Shown in pieces: positions 48,318 to 60,319 of a stretch of 64,000 nucleotides of DNA. Under the pieces are notes generated by a model. That model searched no databases. It was not told the origin of the DNA and saw only the letters and a program-made list of their open reading frames with translations. The position numbers and the translations under genes are program-made. Origin of the DNA: Spiroplasma endosymbiont of Lonchoptera lutea. Its GTDB lineage: Bacteria > Bacillota_I > Bacilli_A > Mycoplasmatales > Nriv7. Within the stretch, counting starts at the first letter, position 1. Every line of letters begins with the position of its first letter. The DNA lies in NCBI RefSeq assembly GCF_964019715.1, contig NZ_OZ026463.1, positions 1,066,220 through 1,130,219 on the forward strand, given 5' to 3'.

Positions 48318-49118
48318 TTATGTAGACTGGTATTTTCTAAATTCAACGGGAGTTAAATAATTTAAACTGCCATGAATTCGAATATTGTTATATCAATTAA
48401 CAAAATCAAATAGTTCGCATTTTAGTTGTGTTAAGTTTGCAAATTTTTTACCGTTAATAAATTCGGTTTTAAAGGTTTTGTAAGTTGCTTCAGCAACAGC
48501 ATTATCATATGGGCATCCTTTGGAGCTTAATGATCTTTTAATTTTAAAGGTTATTAAAATTTCATCAATAATTTTATTTTTAAACTCATTACCACGATCA
48601 GTATGAAATAAAGTTATTTTATTTAATGGTCGTGTTATCTTGTGAAAAGCTTGTTGAACTAATTCAGCAGTTTTATTTGGTCCAGCACTATAGCCAATTA
48701 CTTCGCGATTAAACAAGTCAATTAATAAACAAATATAATGTCATTTAGTGCCAACTTGAACATATGTTAAATCACTAACAACAACTTCATTTGGTTTTTT
48801 GTCATTAAATTGACGATTTAAAACATTATTAATTTCGTCATTATTAACTGTTTTTTTATGATTACAATATTTTAACTTGGTGTATTTAGAAACCAAATTA
48901 TTTTTGATCATAATGAATCGGATTTTTCGTCGTGATAAAATGATATTTTTTCTTATTAAAACAGCTTTAATTTTACGAGCACCATAAATCTTGCGACTTT
49001 TATTAAATGCACTGATAACTTCTTGTTTATAATTATTAACATCAAACTTGGTGCATTTATTAGTTTGATAATAATATGTTGATTTTAGTAAACCTAAAAT
49101 CTTACATATTTTCCTCAC
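48318..49118 (-). CDS. IS3 orfB, 266 aa
   Basis: Intact DDE part; one Glu-to-Lys change (NNYKQEV). Open upstream to the slippery A6 run. Confidence 0.9.
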
Positions 49119-49150
49119 TGAATATTTATTTTTGTTGTTATTAATTATTG

Positions 49151-49429
49151 TTATTTTTTCCCGATTATCAGTGCTGCTTGCTTTAAAATGTCATTTTCCA
49201 TTCGTAATTGTTGGTTTTCTTTTCGCAAGTAAATTAATTCATTTTCTTCGACAGTGCGATTATTTTTTGCTTTAAATGACCCAGAATTATTATAATTTTT
49301 AATTCAACTATAAATAGTTGGTTTTGGTAAATTATATTCTTTCCCTAAATTAATAACACTTTTGTCATTTTTGTATAGCATTACAATTTGTTTTTTAAAT
49401 TCTTCAGAGTATGAGGTTTTATTTCCCAT
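49151..49429 (-). CDS. IS3 orfA, 92 aa
   Basis: Short type, ends GGG AAA AAA TAA; a -1 slip on A6 would join it to orfB as in IS3/IS150 elements. Confidence 0.9.
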
Positions 49430-50347
49430 TTTTATATTCCTTCTTTCTTAATAATTTTGAAGTCTATATAATTATGGTCCAACTTATTGTAGCCTATCCA
49501 TATTTTCTAACTCTCTACGAGCATTTTTGTAATTTTTTTCTTTATGTCCTGTATGAAAAGTAACTAAACGAATTCTTTGGTCTTGTTTAACTTTCTGATC
49601 TAATGTCGCTAAAAATGTCTCATCTAGTTGAATATATAAGTCCTTATTTTTGACATCAATTCTAGTTTTAGTTTCTTTTTCTGCTAGTTGAAAATATTCG
49701 GCAATATCATATTTATTTAAAATATTTGAAATACTAGCTTTTGAAATATAACAATGATTTAGAACATCTAAAACATCACGATAGCGTTTACCATCACCTA
49801 AAAGACTTAAAACTTTAAATTGGATATCAAAATAAATGCGTTGTTTAGGTAATAGACCAATTTCTTTATCTAATAAACATACATATTCAAATTTACCTGA
49901 TTTTTGATTTCAATATTTATATCGGCGTCGTTTAAAAATAACTTCACCAAAAATTGTAATAATTGTTCTTATTGCAAAATGAACTACTTTATAACCTTGT
50001 TTTAAGCGATAATGATATTTATATAAGTATTCATCTAATTTTTCATATTCATTAGCTAATTGTTCGCATTTATTGGTATACATATTTTTATGGGTTGTAA
50101 ATAAACTTAATCAATGCTTGTTTTCTGTGGTTTTTACATTATTATTAATTTTTAACATAATAAATTACCTTTCTTGATAGTAACTTTAACAAATTTTAGT
50201 ATTCAATAAACTGAGAAAATGATAAAAATTCTTATTTGATAATTTATAATTAATTTGTATTAATTAAATTTTATAAATTTAAGGGAGAGGGGCAATACTA
50301 TAAAAATTTATTAGTTAGCGAAAATTCACGAAAGGAATTTGATTAGT

Positions 50348-50909
50348 ATGAAAAAACTTTTAGAATTACTAGGAACAATTTTGATAAGCAGTAATGCAGC
50401 CGGACCATTAGTTGTCAATAAGCCTAATAACAATAACAATAAAATTAAAAACAGTCTAGAAACATTAACTCGCCAAAAAAGACAAGCACCGCAAGCTCAA
50501 ACTGATATTATTGAAAAAGAAATTACTTTAGATGAAAATTATTCTGAAAATATTCAAAAAATGTTAAAAGAATTTATGAAAAATAACCAAATTGATCCGT
50601 TAAGAATGATAAATAATGAAGGAATTGTTACGACAGATTATTATGAAACAGATAAAAGAAAAAAAGACCATAAAGATAATCTTGAAATTATTATAAAGGA
50701 ATTAGATAAAATTTTAGAATTATCTCAATTTAATGAAAATAAAACAATAATTTTAATATTAACATTAAAAAAAATAATGATAATAAAAATATAAAATTAG
50801 TAATTAATTTAAATAACTTTTATGTACTGGGAATTATTAATAATCAAAATCAATATTTTTATTTTGATGATGAACTTGTAGAAAAAGTTAAACAAAAAAA
50901 TAAAGCAGA
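50348..50909 (+). pseudogene. secreted protein gene, frameshifted and cut by IS3
   Basis: ATG 50348 follows GAAAGGAAT. MKKLLELLGTILISSNAAG is a Spiroplasma-type signal peptide without lipobox Cys; then a KNSLETLTRQKRQA stretch and a charged helical region. Around 50755 the frame shifts: one missing T in TTTT would restore a frame continuing with an Asn-rich segment and VINLNNFYVLGIINNQ up to the IS3. The 3' end is absent because crr sequence follows on the far side of the IS3. Unknown function, host-surface type. Confidence 0.65.
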
Positions 50910-50980
50910 TGGATAGGCTACAATAAGTTGGACCATAATTATATAGACTTCAAAATTATTAAGAAAGAAGGAATATAAAA

Positions 50981-51262
50981 ATGGGAAATAAAACCTCATA
51001 CTCTGAAGAATTTAAAAAACAAATTATTGTAATGCTATACAAAAATGACAAAAGTGTTATTAATTTAGGGAAAGAATATAATTTACCAAAACCAACTATT
51101 TATAGTTGAATTAAAAATTATAATAATTCTGGGTCATTTAAAGCAAAAGATAATCGCACTGTCGAAGAAAATGAATTAATTTACTTGCGAAAAGAAAACC
51201 AACAATTACGAATGGAAAATGACATTTTAAAGCAAGCAGCACTGATAATCGGGAAAAAATAA
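50981..51262 (+). CDS. IS3 orfA, 93 aa
   Basis: Long type with the extra Ile; ends IIGKK. Confidence 0.9.
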
Positions 51263-51295
51263 CAATAAATTAATAACAACAAAAATAAATATTCA

Positions 51296-52096
51296 GTGAG
51301 GAAAATATGTAAGATTTTAGGTTTACTAAAATCAACATATTATTATCAAACTAATAAATGCACCAAGTTTGATGTTAATAATTATGAACAAGAAGTTATC
51401 AGTGCATTTAATAAAAGTCGCAAGATTTATGGTGCTCGTAAAATTAAAGCTGTTTTAATAAGAAAAAATATCATTTTATCACGACGAAAAATCCGATTCA
51501 TTATGATCAAAAATAATTTGGTTTCTAAATACACCAAGTTAAAATATTGTAATCATAAAAAAACAGTTAATAATGACGAAATTAATAATGTTTTAAATCG
51601 TCAATTTAATGACAAAAAACCAAATGAAGTTGTTGTTAGTGATTTAACATATGTTCAAGTTGGCACTAAATGACATTATATTTGTTTATTAATTGACTTG
51701 TTTAATCGCGAAGTAATTGGCTATAGTGCTGGGCCAAATAAAACTGCTGAATTAGTTCAACAAGCTTTTCACAAGATAACACGACCATTAAATAAAATAA
51801 CTTTATTTCATACTGATCGTGGTAATGAGTTTAAAAATAAAATTATTGATGAAATTTTAATAACCTTTAAAATTAAAAGATCATTAAGCTCCAAAGGATG
51901 CCCATATGATAATGCTGTTGCTGAAGCAACTTACAAAACCTTTAAAACCGAATTTATTAACGGTAAAAAATTTGCAAACTTAACACAACTAAAATGCGAA
52001 CTATTTGATTTTGTTAATTGATATAACAATATTCGAATTCATGGCAGTTTAAATTATTTAACTCCCGTTGAATTTAGAAAATACCAGTCTACATAA
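51296..52096 (+). CDS. IS3 orfB, 266 aa
   Basis: Intact, GTG start; in the same phase as orfA with TAA CAA TAA between, so no frameshift fusion is possible. Confidence 0.9.
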
Positions 52097-52125
52097 AAAG
52101 TGTCCTAAAAAGGGTTGCCAATCCA

Positions 52126-52339
52126 TTCCATAAGCATGATTCGTAGGAAATATTGAAGTTATCGTACCTGCAAACGGTGCATAAAACTCATTAGCAGCAG
52201 GAATTAATGCGACACCATCACCTAACATCTTTTCATTAAACACCTCATCATCAACATCAGTAATATTAATTACTTCACCATCTACTGGTGATAAAATTTC
52301 AATTTGCTTTTTTTTAAAAAAATTACCAAAACTAAACAT
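52126..52339 (-). pseudogene. crr: crr fragment, inverted duplicate
   Basis: First 71 codons of crr up to NHAYG, cut by IS3 copy I. Lacks the phosphorylated His83. Sequence as at 27456-27667. Confidence 0.93.
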
Positions 52340-52447
52340 TTAATTATTTTCCTTTCATATATTATATATATCTTTAATTTATATGTGAAAAAATCACTTT
52401 TGTCATTAAAACAAAAGTGATATATCCCATCATCTTACCTTAATAAT

Positions 52448-52933
52448 TTATTTTATAATATTAAATCCAACATTATAACTAAGACCTGTTGCTAAATAAT
52501 GCTTCTGCATTTTATTACTTCACAAATACACATCTAAATAACTAGTTAAGGGCCGATCAACATATAAATCAAATGAACTAATTAAAACTGATGTTAAATC
52601 CACATTACTAGCTCTTCATTTAATTTTCTTAACTTCAAGATCAACCCTTCACCGAATATCTAACTGATTATCAATAAATCTTCTAACATCATTAAGAATT
52701 TTGTAATAATAATATTTAGCATCCGTTAAAGAAAAATTATATGGTTGTTTTTGTTGTTCAGAAATATTAAAATCTTTTTTAAAAGTATTAACAGTTCAAT
52801 TAAAAATCAACGATTTTGAAAAAATAAAATCTTCTAAGATAAATTTAATATTCTGTTCTCATTGTTCTTCATCAACTGTTTTATTGGTAATAAGATTTAA
52901 AGCATCAACAGATTTTTCTTCTTTACTTTTAAT
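52448..52933 (-). pseudogene. gene X, 3' part, inverted duplicate
   Basis: Same 161 codons as 26861-27346, ending at an IS30 right end (52934). On this strand its 5' start lies at 57952-58031, with about 5 kb of nested IS elements between them. Confidence 0.85.
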
Positions 52934-52961
52934 CCTGAATTGTAAATATAAATGGGACAGT
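52934..52961 (-). mobile_element. IS30 right-end fragment
   Basis: Terminal 28 bases of the IS30 separated from the rest (55240 onward) by IS3 copy J with AGT duplication. Confidence 0.9.
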
Positions 52962-53764
52962 TGGATTGGCAACCATTTTTAGGACACTTTTTATGTAGAC
53001 TGGTATTTTCTAAATTCAACGGGAGTTAAATAATTTAAACTGCCATGAATTCGAATATTGTTATATCAATTAACAAAATCAAATAGTTCGCATTTTAGTT
53101 GTGTTAAGTTTGCAAATTTTTTACCGTTAATAAATTCGGTTTTAAAGGTTTTGTAAGTTGCTTCAGCAACAGCATTATCATATGGGCATCCTTTGGAGCT
53201 TAATGATCTTTTAATTTTAAAGGTTATTAAAATTTCATCAATAATTTTATTTTTAAACTCATTACCACGATCAGTATGAAATAAAGTTATTTTATTTAAT
53301 GGTCGTGTTATCTTGTGAAAAGCTTGTTGAACTAATTCAGCAGTTTTATTTGGTCCAGCACTATAGCCAATTACTTCGCGATTAAACAAGTCAATTAATA
53401 AACAAATATAATGTCATTTAGTGCCAACTTGAACATATGTTAAATCACTAACAACAACTTCATTTGGTTTTTTGTCATTAAATTGACGATTTAAAACATT
53501 ATTAATTTCGTCATTATTAACTGTTTTTTTATGATTACAATATTTTAACTTGGTGTATTTAGAAACCAAATTATTTTTGATCATAATGAATCGGATTTTT
53601 CGTCGTGATAAAATGATATTTTTTCTTATTAAAACAGCTTTAATTTTACGAGCACCATAAATCTTGCGACTTTTATTAAATGCACTGATAACTTCTTGTT
53701 CATAATTATTAACATCAAACTTGGTGCATTTATTAGTTTGATAATAATATGTTGATTTTAGTAA

Positions 53765-54828
53765 CCTGAAATGTAAAATTATTAAAAAGGACACTTATAT
53801 AAAAAACAAATTGTGTTAATTCTATAATTAAGAAAAGAAAGGAATTAGCACAATGTATAAGTATCTGACTATTGAATCAATAATAGCAATAAAAGAATAT
53901 AAAAGTTATGGATTTTCTATTCGTAAAATAGCAAAAGCAATTGATTATAGTAAATCAACTGTACACAGAGTTTGTAAATTATTAAATCAAAACTTATTAC
54001 CATTAGAAATATTGAATCAAGTTCAAAAAAATAAACAAAATGCAGGTAGAAAATTAATAATTTTAACTTTAACAGAAATTAATACTATCAATCATTTGTT
54101 AATTACTAAAAATTATGCTCTTAATATAATTGCTGATTTTTTAAAGAAAAATAAAATAAAAAATATTTCAACAAAAACTTTATATAACATGTTTAAAACA
54201 AATCGAATGGGTTTTGATGAAAAAAATTTATTGAGAAAAGGCAAAAATAAACCTCATAAACAAAAAGAAACTAGGGGCAGAATTAATAATTGTAAATCTA
54301 TTCATGAAAGAAATTTAATCATTCCAAATATTAAAAATATACAAGAATTTGGCCATTTAGAGGTAGATACTATCGTTGGTAAAGATCATAAAAGTTCTAT
54401 TATTACTTTAGCTGATATATGATCAAAAACCACAATTCCTTTGAAAACTAAAAATCATAAAGCAGAAAGTATTACACAAAGTATAATAAAATTTATTTCA
54501 AAATTAATACCAGGAACAATTAAAACTATTACTTTTGATCGTGGTAAAGAATTTAGTAAATGAAAATTAATTGAAAAAAATTGTAATGTTAAAATTTATT
54601 TTGCAGATGCCGGAAAACCTTGTCAAAGAGGTTTAAATGAGAACAATAATGGTATTTTAAGAAGATATTTACCAAAATCTACTGATTTATCTTCATATAA
54701 ACAAAAAGACTTAAATTCTATAGCATTTCAAATTAATTCTACACCCAGAAAATCATTATCTTATAAAAGACCAATAGATTTAATACAATTATTTTAAAAA
54801 ACTGTCCCATTTATATTTACAATTCAGG
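53765..54828 (+). mobile_element. IS30-family element, copy K
   Basis: 1064 bp, with three extra bases near the left end. Sits about 20 bases from the equivalent site of copy E in another IS3. Confidence 0.95.
53853..54797 (+). CDS. IS30 transposase, 314 aa, with substitutions
   Basis: Open, but EGD of the first catalytic segment reads EVD (HLEVDTIVG) and ALDII reads ALNII; the Asp itself is kept. Confidence 0.88.
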
Positions 54829-54889
54829 AAACCTAAAATCTTACATATTTTCCTCACTGAATATTTATTTTTGTTGTTATTAATTATTG

Positions 54890-55168
54890 TTATTTTTTCC
54901 CGATTATCAGTGCTGCTTGCTTTAAAATGTCATTTTCCATTCGTAATTGTTGGTTTTCTTTTCGCAAGTAAATTAATTCATTTTCTTCGACAGTGCGATT
55001 ATCTTTTGCTTTAAATGACCCAGAATTATTATAATTTTTAATTCAACTATAAATAGTTGGTTTTGGTAAATTATATTCTTTCCCTAAATTAATAACACTT
55101 TTGTCATTTTTGTATAGCATTACAATTTGTTTTTTAAATTCTTCAGAGTATGAGGTTTTATTTCCCAT
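54890..55168 (-). CDS. IS3 orfA, 92 aa
   Basis: Short type, undamaged; orfB partner is split. Confidence 0.88.
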
Positions 55169-55239
55169 TTTTATATTCCTTCTTTCTTAATAATTTTGAA
55201 GTCTATATAATTATGGTCCAACTTATTGTAGCCTATCCA

Positions 55240-55890
55240 AGTTTTTTAAAATAATTGTATTAAATCTATTGGTCTTTTATAAGATAATGATTTTCTGGGT
55301 GTAGAATTAATTTGAAATGCTATAGAATTTAAGTCTTTTTGTTTATATGAAGATAAATCAGTAGATTTTGGTAAATATCTTCTTAAAATACCATTATTGT
55401 TCTCATTTAAACCTCTTTGACAAGGTTTTCCGGCATCTACAAAATAAATTTTAACATTACAATTTTTTTCAATTAATTTTCATTTACTAAATTCTTTACC
55501 ACGATCAAAAGTAATAGTTTTAATTGTTCCTGGTATTAATTTTGAAATAAATTTTATTATACTTTGTGTAATACTTTCTGCTTTATGATTTTTAGTTTTC
55601 AAAGGAATTGTGGTTTTTGATCATATATCAGCTAAAGTAATAATAGAACTTTTATGATCTTTACCAACGATAGTATCTCCCTCTAAATGGCCAAATTCTT
55701 GTATATTTTTAATATTTGGAATGATTAAATTTCTTTCATGAATAGATTTACAATTATTAATTCTGCCCCTAGTTTCTTTTTGTTTATGAGGTTTATTTTT
55801 ACCTTTTCTCAATAAATTTTTTTCATCAAAACCCATTCGATTTGTTTTAAACATGTTATATAAAGTTTTTGTTGAAATATTTTTTATTTT
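55240..55890 (-). mobile_element. IS30 fragment (3' part), inverted duplicate of 26176-26857
   Basis: Transposase C-terminal part; interrupted at 55891 by ISb copy 2, with ten further bases (56968-56977) on the other side. Confidence 0.9.
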
Positions 55891-56967
55891 GCCAAATTGT
55901 AAAGTTAAGTGCAACTAAATTATTTTTCTAACCAAATATTCGATTGGCGAAAGATAATTTAGTATTTTTCTTGGTCTTTGGTTTAAAGACAATATAAATT
56001 TATGAACTGCATTTTTAGTAATGTTTGAAAAATTAAATTTTTTAGGAAATTTTTCTCTAATTAAACCATTAGTATTTTCATTAGTACCTCTTTGTCAAGG
56101 TGAATATGCATCAGCAAAATAAATTTTCACATTTAAATTTTTTTCAAGTTGTTGTCAATTAGCAAATTCTTTACCCCTATCAAATGTTATAGTCTTAACA
56201 AGATTATTTGGAAGAATTGATAAATAATGACTAATATTTTTGTTAATAACTTTAGTAGTTCTATTTTCAACTAATATTGCTAAAGTAAATCTTGATGTTC
56301 TTTCAACTAAAGTTATTAAACATGATTTACTTTTACCTCGTGATGATACTACAGTATCACCTTCTCAATGGCCAAGAGTTATGCGATTATTAACATTTCG
56401 TTCTTTAATGGATTTACCATTAAATTTACCCCGATTTTCTTGAGATTTTCGTTTCTTACCTTTTCTTCTTAAATTTTTACTAGTAACCTTTTCAAGTAAT
56501 CCAGAATAAATTCAATTGTAAATTGTTTTAAAACTAATAATTCATTCTTGATGAAAATTTTTAATTCTGCCATAAATTTGTTCAGGCGATCAACCTAATA
56601 ATAATTTTTGTTGTACATATTTTACTAATTCTCTATTTTTAAATTTATGAAAATAAACATGTAATTGTTTTCTATTTTCTGCTTTATTTTGTGCAATTAA
56701 TGAAAAATAATGATTATTATCTTTATTTCTATTAACTTCTCGATTAATAGTACTAATACTTCGATTAAGATTTTTAGCTATTTCACTAATTTTTACTTTA
56801 AATTTCAATTGATTCTCAATATAAATTCTTTCATCTATGCCAAGATGTTTGTATCCCATATAAAAACTCCTTAAATTTACTTTTTCTAAAATAAACTTAG
56901 CATCATGAAATTTTTATATGAAATCTTTTGCAATTTTATTTACTTGCACTTACAAGTATAATTCAGC
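55891..56967 (-). mobile_element. ISb (IS30-family), copy 2
   Basis: 1077 bp, inserted into the IS30 fragment with TTTT duplication. Confidence 0.93.
55915..56859 (-). CDS. ISb transposase, intact, 314 aa
   Basis: HTH (KISEIAKNLNRSISTINREV) and DDE core (HWEGDTVV, TFDRGKEF, RGTNENTNG). Only copy of ISb here with no disabling change. Confidence 0.92.
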
Positions 56968-56977
56968 TTTTATTTTT

Positions 56978-57951
56978 CCTGAATTGTAAATATAAATGGG
57001 ACAGTTTTTTAAAATAATTGTATTAAATCTATTGGTCTTTTATAAGATAATGATTTTCTGGGTGTAGAATTAATTTGAAATGCTATAGAATTTAAGTCTT
57101 TTTGTTTATATGAAGATAAATCAGTAGATTTTGGTAAATATCTTCTTAAAATACCATTATTGTTCTCATTTAAACCTCTTTGACAAGGTTTACCGGCATC
57201 TGCAAAATAAATTTTAACATTACAATTTTTTTCAATTAATTTTCATTTACTAAATTCTTTACCACGATCAAAAGTAATAGTTTTAATTGTTCCTGGTATT
57301 AATTTTGAAATAAATTTTATTATACTTTGTGTAATACTTTCTGCTTTATGATTTTTAGTTTTCAAAGGAATTGTGGTTTTTGATCATATATCAGCTAAAG
57401 TAATAATAGAACTTTTATGATCTTTACCAACGATAGTATCTCCCTCTAAATGGCCAAATTCTTGTATATTTTTAATATTTGGAATGATTAAATTTCTTTC
57501 ATCAAAACCCATTCGATTTGTTTTAAACATGTTATATAAAGTTTTTGTTGAAATATTTTTTATTTTATTTTTCTTTAAAAAATCAGCAATTATATCAAGA
57601 GCATAATTTTTAGTAATTAACAAATGATTGATAGTATTAATTTCTGTTAAAGTTAAAATTATTAATTTTCTACCTGCATTTTGTTTATTTTTTTGAACTT
57701 GATTCAATATTTCTAATGGTAATAAGTTTTGATTTAATAATTTACAAACTCTGTGTACAGTTGATTTACTATAATCAATTGCTTTTGCTATTTTACGAAT
57801 AGAAAATCCATAACTTTTATATTCTTTTATTGCTATTATTGATTCAATAGTCAGATACTTATACATTGTGCTAATTCCTTTCTTTTCTTAATTATAGAAT
57901 TAACACAATTTGTTTTTTATATAAGTGTCCTTTTTAATTTTACATTTCAGG
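56978..57951 (-). mobile_element. IS30-family element, copy L, internal deletion
   Basis: Counterpart of copy C in the inverted duplicate, 974 bp: 87 bases are lost between two ATGAAA repeats. Confidence 0.93.
57009..57866 (-). CDS. IS30 transposase with 29-residue in-frame deletion, 285 aa
   Basis: Linker NLLRKGKNKPHKQK...SIHE missing (GFDERNLII), HTH and DDE core kept. Confidence 0.88.
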
Positions 57952-58031
57952 ATAATAGTACCTAAATTGCTTGTAGCTCCTATTGATAAACTCGAAATAA
58001 TTAATAACTTAGTTAACTTATCATTCATCAT
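57952..58031 (-). pseudogene. gene X, 5' part with signal peptide
   Basis: ATG at 58029-58031 after a GAAAGGATT ribosome site; LTKLLIISSLSIGATSNLG is signal-peptide-like. Interrupted by IS30 L after 26 codons. Joined to 52933 downward (AT duplication removed) it gives one frame with GTIIKSKEEK at the joint. Confidence 0.8.
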
Positions 58032-58093
58032 TTAATAATCAATCCTTTCAGCTTCTTTCTCTTATTAAAACATATTAATTTTTAAATTCAACT

Positions 58094-58132
58094 GAAAAAA
58101 GAGTGAATTTAATTTTTTTTAAATTCACTCTT
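58094..58132 (-). terminator. terminator of ptsG
   Basis: AAGAGTGAATTTAA / TTAAATTCACTCTT stem, followed on minus by TTTTTTC. Confidence 0.85.
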
Positions 58133-58162
58133 AATTAATTACTATTTACTACTAAATATTTA

Positions 58163-60151
58163 TTACTTTTTACTATTTTCTGCGGAAGAAGAGTGATACA
58201 AAATTTCCTTAATTTTATTTTTTCAAATATCTGATTGACCACCAAAAACTACAGCCACTTGCTTCTTACCACTCTTTTTAATAGGCTTAGTACTTAAAAT
58301 TTCTAATTCGCCAGCATCAACTTTATTCATATCAACGACTTGCACTCGCAATCTTGAAGCACAAGCATCAATATTTTCAATATTTTCTGCTCCGCCCAAA
58401 GCAGCTAATATTTTTTCTGCTGTAACAATTCCTTTTCCAGATTTCTTATCTTTAAGTTTTTCTTTTTCATCATTAATAATATTATCTTCTATTGGCGACA
58501 TATTCTTAGATTGACTTTTTGCTGCTTGATAATCTTTTTTTGTAAATAAATGAATCTGCCCATCAACAGCTTCTCTTCCCGGAATTTTAATATTAAATCG
58601 TAAAATCAAGAAATAAAATAAGAAGAAATAAATCGCTGCATAGGCTGCACCAACAATTGGTACAACTCATCAATTAGTTGTTTGACCACTAAAACTTGGA
58701 ACAATTCCATAAATAATTCAGTCTAATACTCCACCAGAGAAAGTCATTCCAATTTTTACTTGTAAAACATTCATTAACATAAATGATATTCCCGCTAATG
58801 GCACATGAATCCCATAAAATAACCACGGGGCCACAAATAAGAAACTAAATTCTAACGGTTCAGTAATTCCTGTTAAGAAACTGGTTAATCCAGCAGAAGC
58901 ATATACTCCTAATGCTGTATTTCGATTTTCCTTAGGTACCGTCAATGCCATTGCTGCTGCTGCTGCTGGCAATCCAAACATCATAAAGGGAAACTTACCT
59001 GCTTGGAATCGCCCTAGTCGTAATCCCCGACCTCACATATCTTGCAATGTTAATTTTCCATCAGCAATAACTGCCATAAATCCTGTTTGGTCACCAACAG
59101 CTGTTAAAGTTAATGGATTAGCTACATCCCCAGTACTAGCAAAGTCACTAATCGCTCCACCAGCACCAGATCATCACAATGGTGCATAAAACACATGATG
59201 CAATCCAAAAGGAATTAATGATCGTTCAATTAATCCAAAAAATAATGAATCTAATCCCACAGGTAATGTTCCCGATGAACGCCCAAATCAATTAAATGCT
59301 GCCCCAACTGGCGGTCATATTAAAATAAAAATAAACGCCAAGGGAATAACAGCAAAGAATACCACAATTGGGACAAATTTTACGCCACTAAAAAAACTAA
59401 TGTAAGAAGGTAATTCTGTTAGATAAAAGCGATTGTAAAGAAAAGCAACTAACGCCCCAACAATAATTCCTCCAAATACTCCTGAATTTAGTGTTGGTCC
59501 AATACCTAAAATTGATGTCGTTAATTTATTATCAACTGCTAAATCACCTTTTCAAAATCATAAATTATAGTTAATCGGCGTTTCACTTGATGATATTACT
59601 TGATAAAAAGTATCATCAATTGGTTTTCCGCCCAATGTTCCTCCTAATAATTTACTAAATTCAGCAGTTAATTTTGGTATTAAATCTTTTCCCGTATATA
59701 ATTCCTTTAATGAAACTACAATCTTCTGATCTTTACCCGCATCATCAACATATGCTAAAACATAGTTATAGTTTATTACCCCTTGATTCATAAAGACAGC
59801 AATTACAACAACAAAAATTAGAAAACCAATTAATGCGGTTAAACCTGCAACTCCCGCATCATTAGTAAAAGCAATTGCAACTGAAATTGCAAATAATACT
59901 GGTAAATTAGCAAATGGGACATCACCCATCATTTTTAAAAATGTACCAAAAGTTTCTCAGGCTTCTGCATCAGCATTTTTAGCAAGTGTTTCAATTGTTG
60001 CTCCAATTCCTAAAAATAATCCCGCAATTGGTAACAACGCAATCGGCAACATAAATGCTTTAGATAATTTTTGAAGAACACCTTGACTTTTTTCTTTAAA
60101 GTTACTCCAAAAACTGCCTAAAGACTGTTTAAATCCAAGCTTTGACGACAT
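58163..60151 (-). CDS. ptsG: PTS glucose-type EIICB, 662 aa
   Basis: Membrane permease that imports and phosphorylates glucose or a related hexose. [27 protein letters not shown] start, GLHHVFYAP, and [12 protein letters not shown] (about 428). EIIB at the C-terminus with [20 protein letters not shown], phosphorylated Cys597. No EIIA domain, fitting a separate Crr. A hydrophilic insert of about 90 residues ([10 protein letters not shown] to NLWFWKGD) lies between early helices. ATG 60149-60151. Gene X and crr originally followed it. Glucose versus N-acetylglucosamine specificity not certain. Confidence 0.92.
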
Positions 60152-60319
60152 ATAAACCGTTCCTTTTCTATTTAAATTTAAAAATAAATTCTAAAAATTT
60201 TTTTATTTTTTAAAATTCAAGCAATAACCTCCACTCTATTTTTAATAACTAAATTAAATATTATTTAGTTAATTTAAGAAATTATTACAATCTCTTTAAA
60301 CTAAATATATCAATAATAA

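Larger units (their letters stand above)
48289..49500 (-). mobile_element. IS3-family element, copy H (short type)
   Basis: 1212 bp, complete ends, TAT target duplication on both sides. This is the only copy with both frames undamaged and the -1 frameshift arrangement. Confidence 0.95.
47591..50158 (-). pseudogene. ISLre2-family transposase split by IS3
   Basis: After removal of IS3 copy H and one TAT duplication the minus frame is 450 residues. UPF0236/ISLre2 features: LDETFLATLDQK, FCGDGATWIREIA, LDSYHAIKKL and the C-terminal ESDVSHLVKQQLGYGAKIY. ATG 50156-50158 has an AGAAAGGT ribosome site. Apart from the insertion no defect is seen. The element's outer ends were not identified. Confidence 0.88.
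50910..52125 (+). mobile_element. IS3-family element, copy I (long type)
   Basis: 1216 bp with complete ends. The flanks are unrelated genes (secreted protein left, inverted crr right), so it marks a rearrangement boundary. Confidence 0.95.
52991..54857 (-). pseudogene. IS3 orfB split by IS30
   Basis: N-terminal codons from GTG 54855-54857, then IS30 K (AA duplication), then the rest to the stop at 52991. Confidence 0.9.
52962..55239 (-). mobile_element. IS3-family element, copy J, split by IS30
   Basis: Inserted in an IS30 end with AGT duplication (52959-52961 / 55240-55242), and itself carries IS30 copy K. Confidence 0.93.

Noticed and set aside
56240-56443. Plus-strand 67-codon frame repeated at 61421 and, inverted, at 39336
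   Set aside because: Reverse complement of the ISb transposase gene, present only because ISb is repeated.
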